A stretch of DNA of 21,670 bases from Clostridia bacterium. GTDB lineage: Bacteria; Bacillota; Clostridia; Oscillospirales; Butyricicoccaceae. This document shows, in pieces, positions 7,723 to 14,596 of the stretch. Made by a program: the position numbers and the translations under genes. A model generated the notes under the pieces. It saw nothing but the letters and a program-made list of their open reading frames with translations. It did no database searches and had not been told where the DNA came from. Numbering within the stretch: position 1 is the stretch's first letter; each line of letters starts with the position of its first letter. The stretch is from positions 1 to 21,670 of the forward strand of contig CAAFJY010000070.1 in assembly GCA_900763355.1 (NCBI GenBank), given 5' to 3'.

Positions 7723-9477
7723 ATGGATATCTTTTCGGTCATCACCCTCATGGGAGGGCTGACCTTTTTCCTCTTCGGCATGAACGTCATGTCCGGAAGC
7801 CTGGAAAAAATGGCCGGCGGCCGTCTGGAGGAAATGCTCCGGAAAATGACGGCCAGCCCCTGGATCAGCATGGTCCTGGGGGCGGTCATCACCATCGCCG
7901 TGCAGTCGTCCTCGGCCACCACGGTCATGCTGGTGGGCCTGGTCAACTCCGGCATCATGCAGTTCAGCCAGACCATCAACATCATCTTCGGCGCCAACAT
8001 CGGCACCACGCTGACGGCGTGGATCACCAGCCTTTCGGGCATTCAGAGCGATGTGTTCTGGATCCAGATGCTCAAGCCCAAAAACTTTTCGCCTCTTTTG
8101 GCCTTTGCGGGCATTCTCATGATCATGCTCTCCCGGAAGGAGACGCGCAAGAGCATCGGTACGGTGTTCGTGGGCTTCGCCGTCCTGATGTACGGGATGG
8201 AGATGATGGCCGGGGCCGTCAGCCCCCTGGCCGATATGCCGGAGTTCGAGATGCTGCTGGTCAAGTTCCAGAACCCCATCGTGGGCGTTTTGGTGGGGAC
8301 GCTGTTCACCGGGGTCATCCAGAGCTCGGCGGCGTCTATCGGTATTCTGCAGGCATTGTCTCTCACGGGGGGGATCACCTATGGGATGGCCATCCCCATC
8401 GTCATGGGGCAGAACATCGGCACCTGCGCCACCTCTCTCATCTCCTGCATCGGCACCAATGTAAAGGCCAAGCGGGTGGCCATCCTTCATGTGTCCATCA
8501 AGATCATCGGCACCATCCTCTGCCTTTCGGGCTTTGAGCTGCTGTACGCCATCTTCCGCTGGGAGTTCGTGGGGCAGAGCATCGCCCCCTGGCAGATCGC
8601 CCTGGTCCACACCATCTTCAACCTGGCGACCACGGCCCTGCTCATGCCCGTTTCTCAAAAGCTGGTGAAGCTCACCGAGCGTCTGGTTCGGGACAAACAG
8701 CGGGCGCCCGCAGAGCCGGAGGACGCCATGCTGCTGGACGACCGTCTGCTCCGCTCCCCCTCGGTGGCGGTGGCGGAATCCTTCAACGTGTCCACCCACA
8801 TGGCGCTGCAGGCCCAGGATATCCTCATGCTGGCCATGCACCTGGTGGAGCAATATGACCCGGAGGGGGCCCAGCGGGTCATGGATATGGAGGACCAGCT
8901 GGACAACTACGAGGACAAGCTGGGGACCTATCTGGTCAAGCTGTCGGCCCAGGCCCTTTCCAGCCAGGACAGCCAGATCGGCTCCAAGATCCTCCACGCC
9001 ATCGGGGATTTTGAACGGCTGGGGGACCACGCCATCAATATCATCAAGGTGGCCCGGGAGATCCACGAGAAAAAGATCGTCTTTTCCCCTGCGGCGCAGC
9101 AGGAGCTGACCACCATCGTCGAAGCGCTGGACGAGATCCTGGATATCACCGTCCGGGCCTATCTCAACAGCGATGTGGAGCTGGCGGGACGGGTGGAGCC
9201 GCTGGAGCAGGTCATCGACCGGCTCACCGCCGTGTGCAAGGACAACCACATCCGCCGGCTGCAAAAGGGGGCCTGCACCATCGAGGGCGGGTTTGTTTTG
9301 TCGGATCTCCTCAACAACTATGAGCGCATCTCCGACCACTGCTCCAACGTGGCCGTGGCCATCATCGAGGTGGAGCACAACAGCTTTGACACCCACAAGT
9401 ATCTCAACGGCGTCAAATATGGCAACAGCACCTTTAACGAGATCTATGACGCCTACAGCGAGAAATACGTTTTGTAA
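7723..9477 (+). CDS. Na+/phosphate cotransporter with C-terminal PhoU-like domain
   Basis: This 584-aa inner-membrane protein is of the NptA/YjbB type (SLC34-like). The N-terminal half holds two inverted Na/Pi-cotransporter repeats, each with the QSS signature: QSSSATTVMLVGLVNSG from residue 61 and QSSAASIGILQAL from residue 200. GANIGTT and GQNIGTC follow in the matching positions. From about residue 345 to 560 the chain is helical, charged and PhoU-like, including IGDFERLGDHAINI and LLNNYERISDHCSNVAVAIIE, the two metal-binding PhoU helices. I chose ATG 7723, which follows GGAGGCGGAGAC; an upstream in-frame ATG at 7666 has no such site. It lies downstream of the PhoP/PhoR-like pair and the phased boxes and ends at a strong terminator. 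Phosphate as substrate is the family norm; uptake versus export is not settled by sequence. Confidence 0.93.
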   Translation: MDIFSVITLMGGLTFFLFGMNVMSGSLEKMAGGRLEEMLRKMTASPWISMVLGAVITIAVQSSSATTVMLVGLVNSGIMQFSQTINIIFGANIGTTLTAWITSLSGIQSDVFWIQMLKPKNFSPLLAFAGILMIMLSRKETRKSIGTVFVGFAVLMYGMEMMAGAVSPLADMPEFEMLLVKFQNPIVGVLVGTLFTGVIQSSAASIGILQALSLTGGITYGMAIPIVMGQNIGTCATSLISCIGTNVKAKRVAILHVSIKIIGTILCLSGFELLYAIFRWEFVGQSIAPWQIALVHTIFNLATTALLMPVSQKLVKLTERLVRDKQRAPAEPEDAMLLDDRLLRSPSVAVAESFNVSTHMALQAQDILMLAMHLVEQYDPEGAQRVMDMEDQLDNYEDKLGTYLVKLSAQALSSQDSQIGSKILHAIGDFERLGDHAINIIKVAREIHEKKIVFSPAAQQELTTIVEALDEILDITVRAYLNSDVELAGRVEPLEQVIDRLTAVCKDNHIRRLQKGACTIEGGFVLSDLLNNYERISDHCSNVAVAIIEVEHNSFDTHKYLNGVKYGNSTFNEIYDAYSEKYVL

Positions 9478-9499
9478 TATTTTTTGAGAAAAATACGGA

Positions 9500-9525
9500 A
9501 AAACCCGCCGAAAGGCGGGTTTTTG
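9500..9525 (+). terminator. Terminator after the Na+/Pi transporter
   Basis: ACCCGCC (9503-9509), a GAAA tetraloop and GGCGGGT (9514-9520) form a 7-bp stem, extended by A/T pairs and followed by TTTT. It lies about 25 bases after the stop codon. Confidence 0.9.
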
Positions 9526-9530
9526 TTGAT

Positions 9531-9740
9531 TTGCCGCAAAGGCGGCTCCTGATAAGGCCCCCTTGTGTAAAGGGGGCTGGCGGCAAAGCCGCCTGGGGGA
9601 TTGACTTTCCCAAAACTGCTGGAAAGCGGGGTTCCCCCGCGGAGGGGGAGCACCCCTGCCGGGGACGAGGGTTCCCGCCACGGGCGGAATGGTCAGCGCC
9701 ATAGAAGCGCTTTGTTCAAAGAAATGCGGCCGCGGGCCGC
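9531..9740. repeat. Hairpin-rich noncoding repeat-like element
   Basis: About 210 bases between two terminators contain no credible gene but several strong hairpins. GCCCCCTT-GTGTA-AAGGGGGC is at 9557-9577 and GGCGGC-AAA-GCCGCC at 9579-9593. A long imperfect stem at 9628-9656 is built from GGGGT/ACCCC and TCCCCC/GGGGGA. GCGGCC-GCG-GGCCGC is at 9726-9740. The segment from about 9532 to 9603, ending in GCCTGGGGGATTG, resembles dispersed intergenic repeats I associate with GC-rich gut Clostridia; that is recollection, not a search. No transposase or flanking target duplication is visible. Confidence 0.55.
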
Positions 9741-9772
9741 AAAGAAAAACCCCAGACGCACAGCGTCTGGGG
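9741..9772 (-). terminator. Terminator of the tRNA-Gly transcript
   Basis: CCCCAGACGC (9750-9759) and GCGTCTGGGG (9763-9772) form a perfect 10-bp stem with a 3-base loop. On the - strand it is followed by TTTTT (9749-9745). It starts three bases after the encoded CCA end of the tRNA. Confidence 0.92.
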
Positions 9773-9775
9773 TGG

Positions 9776-9849
9776 TGGAGCGGGCAAAGGGAGTCGAACC
9801 CTCCTATCAAGCTTGGGAAGCTTGCATTCTACCGATGAATTATGCCCGC
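9776..9849 (-). tRNA. tRNA-Gly, anticodon CCC, CCA end encoded
   Basis: The - strand folds as a full cloverleaf. Acceptor arms are GCGGGCA (9849-9843) and TGCCCGC (9786-9780), with discriminator T and an encoded CCA at 9778-9776. The anticodon stem is CAAGC/GCTTG with loop TTCCCAA, giving anticodon CCC (reads GGG). The T loop is GTTCGACTC. The body is 71 nt without CCA. It has its own promoter and terminator, so it is a single-tRNA unit. Confidence 0.96.
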
Positions 9850-9861
9850 GGGAATGAATTT

Positions 9862-9889
9862 ATTATACCACAGATTTTTGATTTTTCAA
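9862..9889 (-). promoter_or_regulatory. Promoter of tRNA-Gly
   Basis: On the - strand, TTGAAA (9889-9884), a 16-base spacer and TATAAT (9867-9862) are present, the last preceded by TGG to make an extended -10. It lies about 12 bases upstream of the mature tRNA 5' end. Confidence 0.85.
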
Positions 9890-9935
9890 GAGCTTTTTTG
9901 CACGATGGGGAAAAATCCTTTCGACAGGGGGCGGC

Positions 9936-9966
9936 AAAAAGGGACGCGGCGGCGCGGGGCCGCCGC
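9936..9966 (-). terminator. Terminator of the hydrolase-Mur-Ddl operon
   Basis: On the - strand, GCGGCGGC and GCCGCCGC (9966-9946) form an 8-bp GC stem with a 5-base loop, followed by GTCCC and TTTTT (9940-9936). It lies about 20 bases after the Ddl-like stop codon. Confidence 0.8.
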
Positions 9967-9984
9967 TGTCGGGAAGGCTGGGGC

Positions 9985-11205
9985 TTATACCTTTTTCCTG
10001 GTCTTTGCGCCGCCCAGACGGGCGTTTTGCAGGAGATTGGTGTCGAAGGAGGTGTGGAGACGGCTCTCCTCCCGACGGCGCTTGAGGGCCAGCTCCACCA
10101 GCCGGTCCATGAGCTGGGAGAAGGGCAGACCGCTCCGCTCCCAGAGATAGAAGGCCAGGGAGCCGGGGATGGTATTGATCTCGTTGACGAAGAGCTCGCC
10201 GGTCTCGCCGTTCATGAGGAAATCCACCCGGGCGCAGCCGGAGGCCCCGATGGCCAAAAAGGCCTCTTTCGCCAGGCGCTGGACGGTCTCGCTCTGCTCC
10301 TGGGAAATGGGGGCGGGAATGATGCGGGCCAGGGATTCCATCCCCTTGGAGCCGCCGGGGGACGATTTGCTCCCCAGCTTGCCGGATTTTCCCCCGGACT
10401 GGTATTTGTCGGCATAGGTGAGGATGTCGGTGGCGTTGCGGGGCTCCTCGCACACGCTGGCGGAGAGTTCGCTCTCGTCCCCCAGAACGGCGCAGTTGAT
10501 CTCCCGCAGGTGGGGGACGGCCTGCTCCGCGATGACGGCGGCGCTGTATAAAAAGGCGTCCTCCAGGCCGCTTTCCAGCTCGGCACGGGTGCGGCATTTG
10601 TGGATGCCCACGCTGGAGCCCTGGTTATAGGGCTTGACCACCATGGGGAAGCCGATCTCCCGCTCCAGACGGGCGAGGGCGGATTCCGGGTCGGCATAAT
10701 AGCCGCTTTGCCACAGGCGAACCCCGGGGACGCAGGGGATGCCCTGGGCCCGGAAGAGGGCCTTGGAGGCCCATTTGTCCATGCCGATGGCGCTGGCGGT
10801 GACATTGGGGCCCGCATAGGGGAGACCCAGCCGCTGGAAGAGGGCCTGCATGACGCCGTCCTCCCCCCCGGTGCCGTGGAGGACGGGGATGGCCACGTCC
10901 AGGGCCGTCACCACCGGGGAGCCAAAGCGCTTGGGCTGGGCCAGCAGGAGACAGACCTCCTGCCCCCGGCGCTCCAGGACCACCTCCCGGGCGCCCCGGA
11001 TGGCGGCGGGGATATCCCGGAAGGTCTCCAGCCGGGACAGGTCGGGGCCGGTGAAAAAGCGGCCGTCCTTGGCGATATAGACGGGGATGATCTCATACCG
11101 GGCGGCATTGAGGGCCTGGATGGCCTGCATGGCCGAGATCACCGAGACCTCGTGCTCCACGCTGGGGCCGCCGAAAAAGACGCCGGTGCGGATGCGGGAA
11201 ATCAT
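9985..11205 (-). CDS. D-alanine--D-alanine ligase family protein (ATP-grasp)
   Basis: This cytoplasmic ATP-grasp enzyme is expected to join two D-amino acids, normally D-Ala-D-Ala for peptidoglycan. Of its 406 aa, the N-terminal domain shows FFGGPSVEHEVS (10-21) and LHGTGGEDGVMQ (109-120). The ATP-grasp core has VVKPYNQGSSVGI (189-201), ARVDFL (325-330) and NEINTIPGS (341-349). The omega loop has TYADKY, close to the Y-x-x-K-Y pattern of true D-Ala-D-Ala ligases, then an unusual G/S/K-rich run (about residues 270-288). After NTIPG the sequence is SLAFYLWE rather than the usual GFTSHS-like stretch that shapes the second D-Ala site. The chain exceeds the usual 300-380 aa by a basic tail. ATG 11205 follows AGGAGG by 8 bases; a GTG three codons earlier sits inside that site. 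It is the last gene of the operon with the Mur-like ligase. Acceptor specificity is uncertain. Confidence 0.88.
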   Translation of the reverse strand: MISRIRTGVFFGGPSVEHEVSVISAMQAIQALNAARYEIIPVYIAKDGRFFTGPDLSRLETFRDIPAAIRGAREVVLERRGQEVCLLLAQPKRFGSPVVTALDVAIPVLHGTGGEDGVMQALFQRLGLPYAGPNVTASAIGMDKWASKALFRAQGIPCVPGVRLWQSGYYADPESALARLEREIGFPMVVKPYNQGSSVGIHKCRTRAELESGLEDAFLYSAAVIAEQAVPHLREINCAVLGDESELSASVCEEPRNATDILTYADKYQSGGKSGKLGSKSSPGGSKGMESLARIIPAPISQEQSETVQRLAKEAFLAIGASGCARVDFLMNGETGELFVNEINTIPGSLAFYLWERSGLPFSQLMDRLVELALKRRREESRLHTSFDTNLLQNARLGGAKTRKKV

Positions 11206-11230
11206 AAGAAACACCTCCTGAGAAGATGGG

Positions 11231-11602
11231 TCACTGGGTGACCAGCATATAGAGATTGCTGAGGAAAAGCGCTGTGCCGAAGAGCATGAGAAAGGAGCCG
11301 GCCCAGCGGGAATTGCGGTAGCCGGAGATGCCGTTGAGGGCCAGGGAGACCCCCAAAAGGGCGATGAGCAGATACCGGGCCGTCAGCGCCGGGAGGGCCT
11401 TGCACAGCCACAGCACCGCGGCTGCCAGCAAAAGGGCCAGCAGGACGCGGTTGAGGTATTTGTCCATCCGGGCGAACTGGAGAGAGATCTCGTCGGCCCG
11501 GGCATGGAGCCGCTCCCGTGGGGTGAGGCCGGGACGGGCAGAGGGCTTTTCTTTGGGGACATATTGGGGCGGGCGGCGCTTGGCTGGCCTGGATTTGCTC
11601 AT
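11231..11602 (-). CDS. Small three-helix membrane protein, unknown function
   Basis: I do not recognise a family for this 123-aa protein. The first 50 residues are hydrophilic and basic, rich in Lys, Arg and Pro (SKSRPAKRRPPQY near the start). They are followed by three hydrophobic segments at about 52-67, 77-93 and 101-120. The layout suggests a membrane protein with a cytoplasmic basic tail. AAAGGAGG precedes ATG 11602. It sits between the Mur-like ligase (84 bases upstream) and the Ddl-like ligase (25 bases downstream) on the same strand, so it is very likely cotranscribed. It may assist the membrane-bound ligase, which is inference from position only. Confidence 0.75.
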   Translation of the reverse strand: MSKSRPAKRRPPQYVPKEKPSARPGLTPRERLHARADEISLQFARMDKYLNRVLLALLLAAAVLWLCKALPALTARYLLIALLGVSLALNGISGYRNSRWAGSFLMLFGTALFLSNLYMLVTQ

Positions 11603-11686
11603 GGGGGCCTCCTTTCGGTGAAAATACGGTGATTTCAGAACAGGCGGGGAAACTGCGCTCGGGGCAGGCCGGGATGTGCGAAAGGC

Positions 11687-13291
11687 TCAGTAGTTGTCGG
11701 TGAGGTCGTTGAGAAGGAGGACCAGCTTGCCCTCGCCGGGGAGTGTGCGGGCCTGGGCCATGGCCTCCTGGACGGTGGGGGCGGAGAGGACGCGGTCCCG
11801 ATGGAGCCCGGCGGTGCGGGCCCCCTCCTGGATGGCGGTCACCCGGTCGCTTTCCCCCACGGTGATGAGCCAGTCGCAGGAAGCGGCGGACTGGGCGCCC
11901 AGGGTGCGGTTATAGTCCTGCTCCATGCTCCCCAGCTCCACCAGGCCGGGGGTGATCACGATGCGGGTCCCATGGCAGAGGGCGAGGGTATCCAGGGCGT
12001 TTTTGGCCCCCTCCGGGTTGGAATTGTAGGCATCGTCGATGATGGAAAGATCGGCCTGGCGGATGAGCTGGAGCCGGTGGGGGACGCTTTCCAGCCGGCG
12101 GACGGCGGGGACCAGCTGCTCCATGGGGATGCCCAGCTCGGCAGACACGGCGATGGCCCCGCAGAGGTTCTGGACATTGGCCCGGCCCAAAAGGCGGGTG
12201 GTGAAGGTCTGATGGGCCCCCTGGGGGTCGGTGACGGTGAAGCGGGAGCCCTCTTCATTGACGGAGAGGTCGGTGATGCGGTAATGCTGGCCGTTTTCGC
12301 CATAGGAGATGACCTGCTGGTGGGGGACATAGTTGAAGAGGGGCTTGCTGTCGTAATTGAGAAAGACGGGGCCCCGGTCCCGGACAGCCTGGGCCAGCTC
12401 CAGCTTGGTGGAGAGGACGTTGGCCAGGGAGCCGAAGGTCTCCAGATGCTGGGGGCCGACGGAGGTGACGATGCCCATGCTGGGCTGGACCAGATCGCAG
12501 ATCTCGGCGATGTCCCCCACATGGCGGGCCCCCATCTCGCAGAGGAAGATCTGGTGATAGGGGCGCAGCCCCTCCCGCACGGCCCGGACGACGCCCAGGG
12601 TGGTGTTGTAGTTGCCGGGGGTCATATAGACCGAATAGCGGGTGGAGAGCAGCTGCTCGAGAAAATATTTCGTGCTGGTCTTGCCATAGCTCCCGGTGAT
12701 GCCGATGACCCGGAGATCGGGCATGGAGCGGAGGATGTCCCGGGCCTGGTTGATGTATTTCTGGGAGATGGCCTTTTCCACGGGGGACATGAGGTCGTTG
12801 TAGACCATCACCAGCCGGTGCTGGAAGAGGATGGCCAGCACCAGGGCCAGGACGGGGTAGATGAGCCCCATCCGGGCGAGAAAGACGCTGCCCGTGAGGA
12901 TGCCCCGGAGGATGAGACAGGCGGAGACATAATAGCTCAGCGCCGCCCACAGGAGCATGCACACCCCGGCGCAGGCCAGAAGGCGCTTGACCCGGGCGGT
13001 GCAGACCAGGGGCTTTTTTGCCTTGGGCGGGCGGTTGAGGAGGAGAAAGAGCCCCGTCCCGGCGGCGAAGAGCCAGGGGAGCGAGGTCAGGCTGATGCTC
13101 CCCAGGAGCATGACGGCGGCGGGGACCAGACGCTTGGCGTTCCAGTGCTCCTTTTTATGAGAAGCGAGCCAGGTGCGGTAGGAGGGGTCCTGGTAGGAAG
13201 AAAGCTGGAACATGTGGACGCTGCGGATGAGGGACAGGGCGGCGCAGGCCAGGAAGCACAGGGTCAGGATGGCGAGGGTGGTCAGGGACAT
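11687..13291 (-). CDS. Membrane-anchored MurF-like Mur ligase
   Basis: This 534-aa protein is an ATP-dependent amide ligase of the Mur family fused to a membrane domain. Residues 1-160 carry four or five hydrophobic segments (about 5-22, 55-86, 103-123, 125-157) in place of the N-terminal UDP-sugar-binding domain of normal MurF. The central and C-terminal ligase domains are MurF-like. They show a P-loop GITGSYGKTST (197-207), CEMGARHVGDIAEI (251-264), IVTSVGPQHLETFGS (274-288), IDDAYNSNPEGAKNAL (418-433) and TPGLVELGSMEQ (447-458). The usual NNxxGxP motif reads NYNTTLGV (227-234). AAAGGAG precedes the ATG. Being beside a Ddl-like ligase, it may attach that enzyme's dipeptide to an acceptor, but without the UDP-binding domain the acceptor may be lipid-linked or different. 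It could still be the cell's ordinary MurF. Confidence 0.85.
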   Translation of the reverse strand: MSLTTLAILTLCFLACAALSLIRSVHMFQLSSYQDPSYRTWLASHKKEHWNAKRLVPAAVMLLGSISLTSLPWLFAAGTGLFLLLNRPPKAKKPLVCTARVKRLLACAGVCMLLWAALSYYVSACLILRGILTGSVFLARMGLIYPVLALVLAILFQHRLVMVYNDLMSPVEKAISQKYINQARDILRSMPDLRVIGITGSYGKTSTKYFLEQLLSTRYSVYMTPGNYNTTLGVVRAVREGLRPYHQIFLCEMGARHVGDIAEICDLVQPSMGIVTSVGPQHLETFGSLANVLSTKLELAQAVRDRGPVFLNYDSKPLFNYVPHQQVISYGENGQHYRITDLSVNEEGSRFTVTDPQGAHQTFTTRLLGRANVQNLCGAIAVSAELGIPMEQLVPAVRRLESVPHRLQLIRQADLSIIDDAYNSNPEGAKNALDTLALCHGTRIVITPGLVELGSMEQDYNRTLGAQSAASCDWLITVGESDRVTAIQEGARTAGLHRDRVLSAPTVQEAMAQARTLPGEGKLVLLLNDLTDNY

Positions 13292-13317
13292 GGAAACGGT
13301 CTCCTTTCGGGGAAAAA

Positions 13318-14085
13318 TCAGAGAAAAGCCCGCATCACGGCGGAAAACTGGGGCCAGTTGTCGGCAAAGCAGAAATGTCCCGCGCCGCGGATGACGGCCA
13401 GGCCCGCCCCGGGGATGCGCTCCTCCATGATGCGGCCATGGGACAGGGGGGTGGCGGTGTCGTTCTCTCCCCAGATGAGGAGGACCTGGGCGGTGATGTC
13501 GGGCATGTGCTCCCGCAGGTCGCAGGGGAGGACATTTTTCATGGTCTCCCGCATGACGGGGGTGGCGGCGCGGTAGTCGGCGGAGGAGCGTTTGTCCCGC
13601 TCCTGTTCATAGAGATCGCCGAAGAGGGGGGCGGTGAGCTTGCTTGTGCCCAGAGTTTTGAGGAGCTTGTAGGCGGTCTGGCGGCCCTTTTGCCCGGGAG
13701 AGGCAGGGAGGCGGACGCCGGCGGCGTCCATGAGGATGGCCCGGGGGAAGCGGACGGGGCAGGCGGGATCCTCCAGCAGGGAGAGGGCCACCCGGCCCCC
13801 GTGGCTGTGGCCCATGAGGAGGACGCTTTCCAGCCCCATCTCCCGGCAGAAATCCAGCGTGAAGGCGGCATAATCGGCCAGCGTGAGCGGCGCTTTGGGC
13901 TCTTCCGTTCCGCCCACGCCGGGCATATCAAAGGCGGCGACGCCATAGCCCAGCTGACCGAGAAGCTCGAACACCGGCTGATAAAGCTCGATGCGGGCGC
14001 CCCAGCCGTGGAGGAACAAAACAGTTCCCCGGTCCCCCGGGGTGCGGATATAGTGGGTCGAAAGACCCTGGATGGTGGTCTGCAA
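13318..14085 (-). CDS. Alpha/beta hydrolase
   Basis: This 255-aa serine hydrolase has a complete catalytic triad: Ser94 in GHSHGG (92-97), Asp209 in WGENDTATP (205-213) and His237 in GAGHF (234-238). The oxyanion segment LFLHGWGA (23-30) is present, and a helical cap lies between about residues 125 and 185. No signal peptide is seen, so it should be cytoplasmic. I chose a TTG start at 14085 because AAGGAG lies 9 bases upstream and the fold begins right after it; no in-frame ATG stands near. A long in-frame extension upstream to 14637 covers the promoter region and is not credible coding. It is the first gene of the unit with the Mur-like and Ddl-like ligases, 26 bases before the Mur gene. Substrate is unknown; esterase, thioesterase or peptidase activity would all fit the fold. 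Confidence 0.85.
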   Translation of the reverse strand: MQTTIQGLSTHYIRTPGDRGTVLFLHGWGARIELYQPVFELLGQLGYGVAAFDMPGVGGTEEPKAPLTLADYAAFTLDFCREMGLESVLLMGHSHGGRVALSLLEDPACPVRFPRAILMDAAGVRLPASPGQKGRQTAYKLLKTLGTSKLTAPLFGDLYEQERDKRSSADYRAATPVMRETMKNVLPCDLREHMPDITAQVLLIWGENDTATPLSHGRIMEERIPGAGLAVIRGAGHFCFADNWPQFSAVMRAFL

Positions 14086-14155
14086 GGGGACACACTCCTT
14101 CGTAGCCCGCGAGGCGGGTGGATGAGGGGAAACGCGCGGGGGATCATAATATCTT

Positions 14156-14184
14156 ATTGTACCACCAACCGGGGCGGGGAGCAA
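14156..14184 (-). promoter_or_regulatory. Candidate promoter of the hydrolase-Mur-Ddl operon
   Basis: On the - strand, TTGCTC (14184-14179), a 17-base spacer and TACAAT (14161-14156) are present, about 70 bases before the TTG start. The -10 matches at five of six positions; the -35 keeps only TTG. Confidence 0.55.
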
Positions 14185-14185
14185 G

Positions 14186-14504
14186 GCGTTTTTGCGCGTC
14201 GCCGGGGGGAAAGGGAGGACGGTGCGGGGGGGAAAGCTGGGGCGGGGGGCGCAATGGGCAAAGTGATGTTTGACAAGGGCGCGCTTTTTCCGAAAAAACA
14301 AAAAATTTTTCCCGGAAAGACGGTTAAACACGATAAACTTTTTGAAAGAACGAGAGAAAACCGAACGCGGGCGGTTTTGATACCGAAAAAATGACGAAAA
14401 CATTTTCTGAAAAAGCCGCGTGAGACCGAAAAAGCTGGCTGTTCTATGAAAAGTGCACAAAAACAAGAGATGAAGCTTGGCGGATGTGCATAAAGATTCA
14501 GGAA
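14186..14504. other. AT-richer noncoding spacer between the Mur operon and hydrogenase operon
   Basis: This is about 320 bases without a convincing gene, and much richer in A runs than its surroundings. CCGAAAAA occurs three times (14290, 14383, 14426). ATTTTCTGAAAAA (14402-14414) recurs exactly at 19757-19769, in the map-dacA intergenic region. No tRNA, riboswitch or terminator was recognised. Confidence 0.5.
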
Positions 14505-14533
14505 TTGACGCAGAAATGTTTGTTCTGTACAAT
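14505..14533 (+). promoter_or_regulatory. Promoter of the hydrogenase operon
   Basis: TTGACG (14505-14510) and TACAAT (14528-14533) are 17 bases apart, each matching the vegetative consensus at five of six positions. This is the best sigma-A-type promoter in the window. The start site should fall around 14540, inside the palindrome at 14536-14551, leaving a leader of about 90 bases. Confidence 0.88.
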
Positions 14534-14535
14534 AG

Positions 14536-14551
14536 AGTATTGTGAAATACT
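14536..14551. promoter_or_regulatory. 16-bp palindrome at the hydrogenase start site
   Basis: AGTATT-GTGA-AATACT is a perfect 6+4+6 inverted repeat beginning three bases after the -10 and covering the expected start site, a classic repressor position. It includes TTGTGAAATA, similar to half of a Rex (NADH-sensing) site, but the matching TTCACAA half is absent. Operator function is inferred. Confidence 0.6.
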
Positions 14552-14596
14552 GTGGGCGGATGCGCCCACTGCCCGCTTTGCCGGCCTGCGGGCCGG
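14552..14596 (+). other. Hairpins in the hydrogenase leader
   Basis: GTGGGCG-GATG-CGCCCAC (14552-14569) and CCGGCC-TGCG-GGCCGG (14581-14596) form two stable stems between the promoter and the ribosome binding site. Neither is followed by a T run, so they are not terminators. They may stabilise the 5' end of the messenger. Confidence 0.5.

Noticed and set aside
9531..9740. CRISPR array
   Set aside because: The hairpins differ in sequence and spacing; there are no regularly spaced identical repeats and no cas genes in the window.
9601..10551. + strand open frame of 316 codons across the tRNA-Gly gene and the end of the Ddl-like gene
   Set aside because: It runs through a tRNA, two terminators and an antisense gene, has no ribosome binding site and encodes no recognisable domain.
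14540..14551. Complete Rex operator in the hydrogenase promoter
   Set aside because: Only the TTGTGAAAT half is present; the expected TTCACAA partner half is missing. Kept only as a general palindrome.
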